Shown here piece after piece: positions 37,272 through 46,800 of a stretch of DNA of 64,000 nucleotides. The notes under the pieces were generated by a model that saw only the letters and a program-made list of their open reading frames with translations, did no database searches and had not been told where the DNA came from. The stretch covers positions 1,922,001-1,986,000 of the forward strand of contig NZ_CP020773.1 of assembly GCF_002101335.1 (NCBI RefSeq), in the 5' to 3' direction. Every line of letters begins with the position of its first letter. The first letter of the stretch is position 1. Position numbers and translations under genes: made by a program. Source of the DNA: Staphylococcus lutrae (GTDB lineage: Bacteria; Bacillota; Bacilli; Staphylococcales; Staphylococcaceae).

Positions 37272-38414
37272 TTATTGTGCCATATGTTCTTGAATGTGCT
37301 GACTGACATCAACCCAGCCACGCCAGCCAATATGTACAGCATCACTCATATAATACGGGGTATAGTCATTTTTAGATAAATCTACGACTTGACCGTGATG
37401 ATCTTCAATGGTCTTCACAATTTTTTGATTCACAGCCATACGTCTGTCTCTTGGGATATCAATGTGATCGTACCATTTTCCATTCACTGGAATTAAAATG
37501 TACTGTACATCTGCGCCGGCTTCATTCATTGTATCGATTAAAAGTGATAAGTCATCATACTCAACAGATTTTAATCGGAATTCATGTTGTCTGCCGATAG
37601 ACTTTTTATGCTTTAATTTATGCCAATATTCATCTTTGATTTCATAAGGATTAGATCGGCTTTGAGACGCACCATATTGGTATGCTTTTTTATCCAATGC
37701 TTTCCAATTTAAATCTTGCTTCTTACTGTTGTCATATAACTTTGGTAAGTCACTGAGGTGATGAAGCGGCAAATACGACTGCAACGCTTCCATTTTCTCA
37801 AGATGATTGGTATAAAGTGGATTCAAAAAATGCCCGTCTGGATGATCAGTCTTTGCATAGGATTTCAAATAGTCATTATTTTGGTTCTCTTTGAAATGCA
37901 ATAAACGATGAGCAAGTCGTTTTTTGATGTCTTGAGAAATATTAGGATTATTAAAAATACTGTTAATCTGTAACTGAGAAGAGCGACCTTGATAATTCAC
38001 TTCAGTTAATCCGTGATGTGTGAACCATTGTGGTGACACAATAATCGTCATTTTTTTATTTTTTAAATGGTCAAATTGTGCACCTAATGTCATGAGTTGA
38101 ATTAAATCTGTAGAGCCCCCAGTCCCGATATAAAACAAGCGTTTTGAATGTCCTTTTAACAAAATCGCAGGCTGGAATGGGTCTGATTTAGTGAGTTCAC
38201 TGGATCCATAAACTGGATAATAATCAGGGTCCTTCACCATCGCTTCTTGTAGATACTGTCCTTTTAACATATCACTATCATTTGAAACTTGATATTTTGG
38301 CAATTGATTTGCGAGATGTGGTGGTACAAACCATTTTGCAGGTAATAAAATGAAAATGGCAAACAATAGGATACTTGCTAAAAACGCAATAATGTAAGGC
38401 TGCTTTAATTTCAT
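37272..38414 (-). CDS. dltD: DltD, teichoic acid D-alanylation protein
   Basis: The 380-residue protein has an N-terminal membrane anchor (IIAFLASILLFAIFILLP) and an SGNH-like extracellular domain with VYGSSELTKSDPF (catalytic Ser region) and MSDAVHIGWRGWVDV (Asp and His). DltD acts on the outer face in the last transfer of D-Ala to lipoteichoic acid. It overlaps dltC by 4 bases. Confidence 0.95.
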   Translation of the reverse strand: MKLKQPYIIAFLASILLFAIFILLPAKWFVPPHLANQLPKYQVSNDSDMLKGQYLQEAMVKDPDYYPVYGSSELTKSDPFQPAILLKGHSKRLFYIGTGGSTDLIQLMTLGAQFDHLKNKKMTIIVSPQWFTHHGLTEVNYQGRSSQLQINSIFNNPNISQDIKKRLAHRLLHFKENQNNDYLKSYAKTDHPDGHFLNPLYTNHLEKMEALQSYLPLHHLSDLPKLYDNSKKQDLNWKALDKKAYQYGASQSRSNPYEIKDEYWHKLKHKKSIGRQHEFRLKSVEYDDLSLLIDTMNEAGADVQYILIPVNGKWYDHIDIPRDRRMAVNQKIVKTIEDHHGQVVDLSKNDYTPYYMSDAVHIGWRGWVDVSQHIQEHMAQ

Positions 38415-38647
38415 TGTAATTTTGCCAATTCATTAATCATTTGATTTGGTGTACCCCAATCTTCTCTGTTAAAGTCCATAATCGGCACCTCAATACCAAG
38501 TTCTTCTTGGAAAGCAACCAACAATTGTACAGATTGCATTGAATCCATAATGCCTTCGTCAAAAATGTGAATATCTGGATTTGTTTTAACAATATCGTCA
38601 TCTGCAACTTCTGCAATAATATCTAAAACTTTTTCGTTAAATTCCAT
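38411..38647 (-). CDS. dltC: D-alanyl carrier protein DltC
   Basis: The 78-residue carrier protein has the phosphopantetheine attachment site in IFDEGIMDSMQSVQLLV (Ser of DSM). DltA loads D-Ala onto its cofactor, and DltB/DltD pass it outward. AAGGAGAG precedes the ATG; 12 bases separate it from dltB. Confidence 0.96.
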   Translation of the reverse strand: MEFNEKVLDIIAEVADDDIVKTNPDIHIFDEGIMDSMQSVQLLVAFQEELGIEVPIMDFNREDWGTPNQMINELAKLQ

Positions 38648-38659
38648 AAATCTCTCTCC

Positions 38660-39877
38660 TTAAATTAAATGTCCTGAAAAGATTAAAAAGCCAAAAGCAA
38701 CACAGTGGAAAGTAATCAAGATACTCAAGACATTGAGTACGGGATGATCTAATTTACCAAAGCGTTTTTTACGCCATTTTTCATAATGGTTGTACAAAAA
38801 GAAAAGTAGTGCGTGATATAAGCCATAAGCAACATAAAACCATTCAAAACCATGCCACAATCCCATGATACCGAAGTTCAATAAGAATGCTAAGTTAGAG
38901 ACGTGGAATGTCGATTTGATATATTTCTTCTTTGTCATGAAGAAAATAAAGCGCATATAGATACAATCACGGAACCAAAAAGATAAACTCATATGCCATC
39001 TATTCCAAAAGTCTTTGATGTTTTTCGCACGAAATGGTTGATTAAAGTTAATCGGTGACTCAATACCGTAAACGTAACTCAATGCGATCGCGAATAAACT
39101 ATAACCGGCAAAGTCAAAGAACAGGTAGAAGCTATAGCCATACATATAAATGAGATAATCCGTGAATGCATGGAGATCATTCTGATAGGGTGTAACAAAG
39201 TATTGTTGTACAAAATGCGCAATAATATATTTGTACAGAAAACCTATCATAATATAGTGAACAGCTTTACCTAACAATGGCCCATATTTATCCAATACAA
39301 TCGGTTTATCGTAGTCTTTGACGAAACGGCGATAGCGATCAATCGGACCAGAAGAAATGGTCGGGAAGAAAGTGATGAACTGCACGAGTTTCTTCACATC
39401 TACCGTTTGCTTTAATGTGCCATCATGGATTTCCATAATTAATTGGACACTCTTAAACATAATATAAGAGATCCCAAGAAAACCAAAGAGTTCGACGAGT
39501 TTCGAACTGTGTAAATGGAGTTGGCCTGAACCTAACCATGAACTTTGCAAGAGTTTGACCATAAAGAGCGGTGCTATCGATAAAATCATCGTAGTGACAT
39601 ACAGTGCTGTAGAACGCCCTTTAGCTCTAAAATGTTCGAAACCTTTAATAATGATTGTTTGCCATACGATATACAAAAACAAACTCATTAAGTGATAACT
39701 TAAATAACTCATACCAAAAAAATTGTGTTTGTCATCAGCAAAGATAATGACAATCATAATGAACGTGCTGATGAAGTTGTAAATTTTTGATCGTTTGCCT
39801 AATAGTCCAAGTATCATAACAGGTAAAAGTACAATCAGTGCAATCGCAAAAAAGTGAAAGCTACTATATGGGATCAT
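38660..39877 (-). CDS. dltB: DltB, MBOAT-family D-alanyl transferase
   Basis: The 405-residue polytopic protein belongs to the MBOAT family. The conserved segments are GPIDRYRRF, DFAGYSLFAIAL, NFNQPFRAKNIKDFWNRWHM and the catalytic histidine in GIMGLWHGFEWFYVAYGLYH. It brings D-Ala from DltC to the extracellular acceptor system. It overlaps dltA by 4 bases. Confidence 0.96.
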   Translation of the reverse strand: MIPYSSFHFFAIALIVLLPVMILGLLGKRSKIYNFISTFIMIVIIFADDKHNFFGMSYLSYHLMSLFLYIVWQTIIIKGFEHFRAKGRSTALYVTTMILSIAPLFMVKLLQSSWLGSGQLHLHSSKLVELFGFLGISYIMFKSVQLIMEIHDGTLKQTVDVKKLVQFITFFPTISSGPIDRYRRFVKDYDKPIVLDKYGPLLGKAVHYIMIGFLYKYIIAHFVQQYFVTPYQNDLHAFTDYLIYMYGYSFYLFFDFAGYSLFAIALSYVYGIESPINFNQPFRAKNIKDFWNRWHMSLSFWFRDCIYMRFIFFMTKKKYIKSTFHVSNLAFLLNFGIMGLWHGFEWFYVAYGLYHALLFFLYNHYEKWRKKRFGKLDHPVLNVLSILITFHCVAFGFLIFSGHLI

Positions 39878-41328
39878 GATTGATATACCTCGTTAATGCG
39901 TTTACGGTCAAGCTTTCCGTTATTTGTTAATGGCATATCTTCCGCAACTTCAATCTTTTTAGGAATCATATAATCTGGCAATTCGCTTTTTAAGTGTTGC
40001 TTGACATCTTTAGAAATATCAGCAATATCGACATTCTCAGCGTTCAGCTTAATGACACCTTTTAAATATACGATTTTATCTTTTTTATAAATAGGTACAA
40101 CCATGGATGTGCTGACGTAAGATAAAGCATTCATTTTGGCTTCGATTTCTTCAAGTTCCATACGATAACCATTGTATTTAATTTGATTATCGATACGTCC
40201 CTTCACAAACCACAAACCATCTTCAAAAGTGGCTTTATCTCCAGAGTAGTATGCACGTTGACCCCCATCTGAAAAGAAAGCTTTTTCAGTTTTCTCAGGA
40301 TCTTTCAAATAACCCGCACTGACAGAACTTCCTTTAATAATCAGTTCGCCTTCTTCAGTTAAATCTAACGTTGTGCCACTTCTAGGAAGACCCACAGGAA
40401 CCGCTTGATGACGATCTAGGACTGATTGTGTGACGCGTACGCTTGTAATGGCAACAGTTGCTTCTGTTGGCCCATACGTGTTGTATAAATAAGATTGTGG
40501 GAATTTATTTAACAGTGACTGTGCTGTATGGTGACCTAACACTTCTCCACAGAATAAAAATGTACGTAAGTATGCCATATCTTTTTCATTCATATTAGGC
40601 AACATTAAACAAATTTCCATAAAAGAAGGTGTGGAAACCCAAACGTTAATCTTTTCACTCTGGAATAATTCATATAATTTTTTAGGTGCAGCAATCATTT
40701 CTTTATTGACTAATAATAATGTCCCACCCGAAAGGAGACATGGATAAATCGCCATAACGGACAAGTCGAATGAGAATGGGGCTTGGTTTAACCATATATC
40801 TTTTGTATGGTATTGATTCAGCAAATCAACCCAGTTCGCAAATTCTACAAGGCTCTCATAATAAATCTTCACACCTTTAGGTAACCCCGTTGATCCTGAT
40901 GTGAAAATCGTATAAGCAATCGCGTCACTTTTCATAAGTGGTAGGGATTGTACGGCTTCAAACGCGCGTATATCTTGAATAACATATTCATGTACCCCTT
41001 CAAAATTGAGCGGTGTGTCAGTTGTGTTGATCACAAATTGTGGTGAAACTTTGTCGAAAATGTGTTGAATACGGTTTGTTGGTATGGACTGATCAATTGG
41101 GACATAACCGCATCCAGCTTTTAAGGCAGCAATCATACCAACTACCATAAAAGGAGACATATGACCGTATACAATAACAGGATTTTTGCTCTCTAGTAAC
41201 TGTGCAGCAAGACGTGATGAGTAGTTTTCTAACTCTAGATAAGTTAATGTTTCATCCTGATGTTGTACGGCTACGTAGTCCGGTTGCGTTTGACTGTGCT
41301 GTGTAATCATTTTTAAAACATCTTTCAT
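39874..41328 (-). CDS. dltA: D-alanine--D-alanyl carrier protein ligase DltA
   Basis: The 484-residue adenylating enzyme has ANL-superfamily motifs: YTIFTSGSTGLPKGVK, YNTYGPTEATVAI, YYSGDKATFEDG and the C-terminal Lys in LTNNGKLDRKRI. It activates D-Ala with ATP and loads DltC. AAAGGAG precedes the ATG. It is the second gene of the operon, after dltX. Confidence 0.97.
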   Translation of the reverse strand: MKDVLKMITQHSQTQPDYVAVQHQDETLTYLELENYSSRLAAQLLESKNPVIVYGHMSPFMVVGMIAALKAGCGYVPIDQSIPTNRIQHIFDKVSPQFVINTTDTPLNFEGVHEYVIQDIRAFEAVQSLPLMKSDAIAYTIFTSGSTGLPKGVKIYYESLVEFANWVDLLNQYHTKDIWLNQAPFSFDLSVMAIYPCLLSGGTLLLVNKEMIAAPKKLYELFQSEKINVWVSTPSFMEICLMLPNMNEKDMAYLRTFLFCGEVLGHHTAQSLLNKFPQSYLYNTYGPTEATVAITSVRVTQSVLDRHQAVPVGLPRSGTTLDLTEEGELIIKGSSVSAGYLKDPEKTEKAFFSDGGQRAYYSGDKATFEDGLWFVKGRIDNQIKYNGYRMELEEIEAKMNALSYVSTSMVVPIYKKDKIVYLKGVIKLNAENVDIADISKDVKQHLKSELPDYMIPKKIEVAEDMPLTNNGKLDRKRINEVYQS

Positions 41329-41346
41329 GTTTTGGCTCCTTTAACA

Positions 41347-41475
41347 TTAAAAATCATTATAGATGAATGTGTTTTGTGTATCGCCATTACCATAAATAAA
41401 ATACAATGTCAGCATAATAGCAAAATAAAGTAATGTTAATGCGACCGTTTTAATAGGTAATTGATTTAATTTCAT
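41347..41475 (-). CDS. dltX: DltX, small membrane protein of the dlt operon
   Basis: This 42-residue peptide begins MKLNQLPIKTVALTLLYFAI, has one membrane span (about 11-29) and ends in FIYNDF, which is the conserved extracellular tail motif of DltX. DltX is required for D-alanylation and carries D-Ala at its C-terminal part in recent models. AAAGGGTGA precedes the ATG. It lies 18 bases before dltA. It is often left out because of its size. Confidence 0.92.
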   Translation of the reverse strand: MKLNQLPIKTVALTLLYFAIMLTLYFIYGNGDTQNTFIYNDF

Positions 41476-41819
41476 AATATTTTCACCCTTTGCCTCATTT
41501 GACGTGATGATTAAACGATGTCATTTAACCCGGATAAAGATAATTTAATTTAATATATTCTGAAAGTCAATTCATTTATTGAAAAAAAGGATAAAAATAC
41601 AAGAAAATAGGTCTCCAGTTGTATGGTGTGAGGTTAAATAAATAAAAGTATATTTAAAATTGTTTTTATTGTTGAACAGCATTTTGAAAACAATTTTAAT
41701 ATTGATAATTTTTAATGATGTATCACACGTTTATGATGTTATATGAAAATAAGCGGAAGGTCAATAGTTGTCCCAAGTGAGATATGATAAAATAAGTACA
41801 AAGGGATGCGAGGTGAGAG
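41476..41819. other. Divergent upstream region of dltX and the nucleotidase-like gene
   Basis: The region is AT-rich with no gene visible. The dlt promoter must lie here, but no clear -35/-10 pair or known regulator box was identified. Confidence 0.4.
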
Positions 41820-43340
41820 ATGATGAGCGTACATGACGAAATCAGGATACACATTATAGCCACATCTGACATGCATAGTCAGATACTGAATGAAAGCGAA
41901 CGATCAAATATTTATCGTGCAGGGACATATATTAATGAAGTGCGTCAGAAGCACCAGCACGTCGTTTTAGTGGATAATGGTGGTAACCTAGCCGGAAGTA
42001 TTACAGCGTTTTATTACGCCATTATAGCACCTTATAAGCGACATCCGATGATTAAATTGATGAATGCCATGAACTATGATGCGAGTGGCATGAGTGAAAA
42101 TGAATTTAAATATGGTTTGGACTTTTTTAATCGTTCAGCAGCTTTATCACGTTTTCCATGGTTGTCAGCCAATGTCGTTTATGCAGTGACACACGAACCT
42201 TATTTTTCAACGCCCTACACTGTTAAATATATTGAAGGGCTTAAGCTCGTTGTGATTGGACTTTCTTCTGAAGGATTAATGAGAAATGAAAATATTGAAA
42301 TGGAATCAGAAGTGATGGTAGAAAGCGCGACATTTGCTGCACAGCGATGGATACAATATATTTACGAGACGATTGAGCCAGATTTCCTCATTGTACTTTA
42401 TCATGGCGGATTATCAAAACTGAGTCATTCACATGATGCAGTAAGTAAAAATCAAGCAGAAGAGATTATGAGAAAAGCTGGAATGATTGATTTAATGATC
42501 ACTGGACATCAACATGAAATGATGATTGAAAATGATGGGACGACATTATTCGTACAAGCCGGACAAAATGCTGAGACAGTGGTTCATGTGAAGGCACATT
42601 TTAGAAAGCGACGTAATTCTTTTGAACTGCTAAAAATGGAACCTAAAATTGTTACTTTAACAGATTATCCAGAAGCTCAAGACTTACTGAATTTGACCTA
42701 TTATGATCGTAAAGCAATCTGGAATTGGAAAAATGAATATGTGACTTCGCGAGCAATTGATATGCATTTTGACACTTTTCACGATTTGATTTCTACGCCA
42801 CAAATGCATCCGTATATTCAATTGCTACATCAAAGTTTATATCGTGAAACAGATATTCCAATCACATGTGTTCATTTACCATTACCTCATGCAACGGGAT
42901 TAAAAGGGCAATTGAAGAATGAAGATATTTATTATAGCTATCCACATCCTGATAAACCGATTCATTTAACGCTAAAAGGAGCGGATATATTACGGTTAAT
43001 TGAGACAAGTGTTGCGCACCTTACACAAGAGGAAGGCAAGTGGGAACTGAGAGACACGGATCCTACACACTTTTTGTTTTGGAGTGGCTTTGATTATGTG
43101 ATAGATGTATCCCAACCGAGTCATCAACGTGTGACGAAGTTTGAGCTGCGTCATGATTTTAGTTATCGTGTCGTTACGACAGATTATATCTATCGTCATT
43201 ATCGACATCTACTCACGCGGGCTATCGTTCATCAAACACTTCCTATAACGATGCCTGAATTGTTAGTACGTGAGTTACGTACATTTGAAGATACGTCTGT
43301 TCCTTTAGCACAAAACATGCAGTTTAAAAGCTACAGATAA
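41820..43340 (+). CDS. 5'-nucleotidase/cyclic phosphodiesterase-like metallophosphatase
   Basis: The 506-residue protein has an N-terminal calcineurin-like domain and a C-terminal 5'-nucleotidase domain (VHLPLPHATGLKGQLKNEDI region). It retains IATSDMHSQI, LYHGGLSK and TGHQHEMM. The usual DnGD is DNGG (near residue 51), and the usual GNHEF is SENEF (near 93), so two metal or catalytic positions are changed. No signal peptide is seen. GCGAGGTGAG precedes the ATG. The protein is possibly cytoplasmic with altered activity; the natural substrate is unknown. Confidence 0.82.
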   Translation: MMSVHDEIRIHIIATSDMHSQILNESERSNIYRAGTYINEVRQKHQHVVLVDNGGNLAGSITAFYYAIIAPYKRHPMIKLMNAMNYDASGMSENEFKYGLDFFNRSAALSRFPWLSANVVYAVTHEPYFSTPYTVKYIEGLKLVVIGLSSEGLMRNENIEMESEVMVESATFAAQRWIQYIYETIEPDFLIVLYHGGLSKLSHSHDAVSKNQAEEIMRKAGMIDLMITGHQHEMMIENDGTTLFVQAGQNAETVVHVKAHFRKRRNSFELLKMEPKIVTLTDYPEAQDLLNLTYYDRKAIWNWKNEYVTSRAIDMHFDTFHDLISTPQMHPYIQLLHQSLYRETDIPITCVHLPLPHATGLKGQLKNEDIYYSYPHPDKPIHLTLKGADILRLIETSVAHLTQEEGKWELRDTDPTHFLFWSGFDYVIDVSQPSHQRVTKFELRHDFSYRVVTTDYIYRHYRHLLTRAIVHQTLPITMPELLVRELRTFEDTSVPLAQNMQFKSYR

Positions 43341-43348
43341 GCAAATAT

Positions 43349-43398
43349 AAAAAGCTAATTTCTATTGTTAGGATTTTAATAGAATTAGCTTTTATTTT
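43349..43398 (+). terminator. Terminator of the nucleotidase-like gene
   Basis: AAAAGCTAATT and AATTAGCTTTT pair across a loop of about 22 bases and T residues follow. From here to about 43660 no gene is visible. Confidence 0.7.
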
Positions 43399-43663
43399 TT
43401 GTATATCACGACAACGCTGTAACTTAATTTCTTCTATTATAAAAGACATTGTCTAAGGTTGAGTTTTTTCGGCCTGAAGTGTTATTTGAGACATTTTATG
43501 TATGCATTACAGTGAATCTTCTCACGGCATTTGTCGTACATCATTAAAAATAAAGGGGTAAAACATTGAAAATCAAGCTTCATAGCGCGTAAAACACGTT
43601 AAACAGAGGCATAATGCTGTGCAAAATGACGAGACTTTAGTCATATAGTCAAATTTAGAACCT

Positions 43664-43706
43664 GAAAAAGCCCCAGCTTCTCATTAAAACTTTAAGAAGC
43701 TGAGGC
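43664..43706 (-). terminator. Terminator of the adhesin gene
   Basis: On the minus strand GCCTCAGCTTCT pairs with AGAAGCTGGGGC around a loop of 13 bases, and TTTTT follows. It is about 140 bases beyond the adhesin stop. Confidence 0.7.
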
Positions 43707-43845
43707 AAAGACGCATGACATCATACACGCAATAGGATGACAAGTGACGTTGTCAATAAAACACGCATCACTTGATCAAAGCATGTACATGATGAATCTT
43801 TATCGTTAGATCTAGTTGTTTAAATCAATCCAACTTGAATTGTGA

Positions 43846-46800
43846 TTAATGTGATTGCTTTTTCGATTTACGTTTTTTACGCGCAAATAAGAGTGCACCT
43901 AATGCTGCTAAAATACCACCTAACAATGTCCCTTGTTGTGATGGGTTTTGACCCGTTTCAGGTAAAGTAGACATGTGTTTTGATGGAGCTGGATGACTTG
44001 GTTGTTCCGGACTTGGATTGTTCGGTTGACCTGGTTCACTTGGTTTTTCTGGAGTCGGGTCGTTCGGTTGGCCTGGCTCGCTCGGTTGTTCCGGACTTGG
44101 ATTGTTTGGTTGACCTGGTTCACTTGGTTTTTCTGGAGTCGGGTCATTTGGTTGACCTGGTTCGCTCGGTTGTTCCGGACTTGGTTGATCTGGTGTATCT
44201 TTGTGGAATCCACTATCAATTGTTAAATCGTCATGTCCAGCTACGGTCACTGTCGTAGAAACGCCGTTAGAGTCTTTGTCAGTAGAACCTTGACCAATGA
44301 CAGTAGGCGTATAACCTTGAGGTGTCGTGAATTCAATTTTGTATTCACCATCATTGACATTGTCAAATAAATAGTTACCGTTTTCATCAGTAACACGTGT
44401 ACCGATGATATTGCCAGTAGCGTCTTTCAACGTAACAGTCACGCCAGGGATACCTTTTTCATCTGCATCTTGGATACCATCTTTATTAGAGTCTTCCCAA
44501 ACTTTATCACCAACATTGTAAGTCGGACGATAAAAACCACTGTCGATTGTTAAGTCGTCTGCATTGTTAACAGTGACGTCAACAGATGTGCCATCAGAAT
44601 CTGTAGCGTTATTACCACCAGCGTGTGTCGCAGTAGGTTGGAAGCCCTCAGGTGTTTGGAAAGTAATTTTGTATTGTCCATTCACTAAATCGTTAAAGTG
44701 ATACTCACCATTCGCATCTGTAGTCGTTGTAACAGTAGAGCCATCAGGGCGTGTTAACGTAACAGTCACTCCAGAGATACCTTTTTCATCTGCATCTTGG
44801 ATACCGTCTTTGTTAGAATCTTCCCAAACTTTATCACCAACGCTGAAAGTCGGACGATAGAAACCGCTGTCGATTGTAACGTCGTCATGTCCAGCTACGG
44901 TTACTGTCGTAGAAACACCATTAGAGTCTTTGTCAGTAGAACCTTGACCAATGACAGTAGGCGTATAACCTTGAGGTGTCGTGAATTCAATTTTGTATTC
45001 ACCATCATTGACATTGTCAAATAAATAGTTACCGTTAGCATCAGTGACTTGTGTACCGATGACATTACCAGCATTGTCTTTCAACGTAACAGTGACACCA
45101 GAGATACCTTTTTCGTTATCCTGTTGGATACCGTCTTTGTTAGAGTCTTCCCAAACTTTATCACCAACTTTGTAAGTCGGGCGATAGAAACCGCTGTCGA
45201 TTGTAACGTCGTCATGTCCAGCTACGGTTACTGTCGTAGAAACGCCGTTAGAATCTTTGTCAGCAGTCCCTTGACCAGTCACTGTAGGCGTATAACCTTG
45301 AGGTGTCGTGAATTCAATTTTGTATTCACCATCATTGACATTGTCAAATAAATAGTTACCGTTAGCATCAGTGACTTGTGTACCGATGACATTACCAGCA
45401 GTATCTTTCAACGTAACAGTTACGCCAGAGATACCTTTTTCGTTATCCTGTTGGATACCGTCTTTGTTAGAGTCTTCCCAAACTTTATCACCGACATTGT
45501 AAGTCGGGCGATAGAAACCGCTGTCGATTGTAAGGTCATCTTGACCAGCCACGATAAGGTTTGTAGATACGCCATTAGAATCATTTTCAACAGGACCTTG
45601 TCCAGTTATTGTAGGTGTATAACCTTCAGGTGTCGTGAAGTCAATATGATATTCACCTTCTGCAACTTTCTCAAATAAATAATTTCCATTTGCATCAGTG
45701 ACTTGTGTGCCAACGATATTTCCGTCAGTATCTTTCAACGTGACAGTCACACCAGAGATACCTTTTTCATCTGCATCTTGGATACCGTTTTTATTTGAAT
45801 CTTCCCAAACTTTATCACCGACATTATATTTTGGTGTTTCAGTCAGATAAAAACCTTGGTCAACTGTTAAATTATTTCCGTCACTGATAATTGCAGGTGC
45901 ACGTAATGGACCGTCAGAATCAAGCGCATCGTTTTCTTGATTAGCTACAGTTGGTGTGTAATTTGCAGGTGTTTCAAAGTCAACGTAATAAACACCATTT
46001 TTCAGTTTGTTGAAAACATATTTTCCGTTTGTATTTGTTTCTGTTGTTGCAATAACTGTGCCATTACTGTCTTTTAATGTGACTTTAACGTTTGGAATAC
46101 CGACTTCTCCAGCATCTTGAATACCGTTTTTGTTGACATCGTTCCACACTTTGTCACCAAGATTATACAAGGCTTCTGTTCCGTCTGCTGTTCCGCTTGA
46201 AGCACTTTTTAAAATGTCATTATCCCAAGTAATAGTATCATACTGGTTATAGGCATTTTTAGTATACATAATAGAACGTAATTGTAAATCCGCTTTTGAA
46301 TCAGCGACTTCTTTACTTGTTACTTTAACAATATAGCGTGCACCATTTAGTGTACCGAAGTTAATGTCTGCAACGTTGTCTTTATTGTAATATGTTATGT
46401 TAAATTGATTTGTAACATCTTGATAATCACCATCATTAACTCCAAAGCTACTATTTAAATTTTGATTATCATTTACTTTAAAAATTTGAATTTTTGAATT
46501 CTGCTGATTTAATTGTCCATTACTCGCTGTTGGATCTTTTTGGAAGCCTTGAACTCTAACGACTGAATCAGTGGCAGTCATTTTTAGTGGATTAACATAA
46601 ATGTATTGTTCATAATCCCCCGTTTTAGTATCTTCCATAGTAATCATTGACTTTAAATTGGAATCTTTGTAATTATAATATTTGCCATAGTAAACATCAA
46701 GGTTCGTTTCAAAAGATTCTCCGGCTACGTCATATTTTAACGGATAAACTTGTGAATTAGGTGCTGCTTTACGGTCCATAAATTGTGTTAAATTAAATGA

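Noticed and set aside
43980..45678. Several plus-strand frames of 75-100 codons opposite the adhesin repeats
   Set aside because: They recur with the B-repeat and Pro-rich stalk periods and are antisense products of the repetitive coding sequence.
44215..46167. Tandem repeats considered as a CRISPR array
   Set aside because: The period of about 327 bases, coding continuity and protein family show they are B repeats; no CRISPR array or cas gene was seen in the window.
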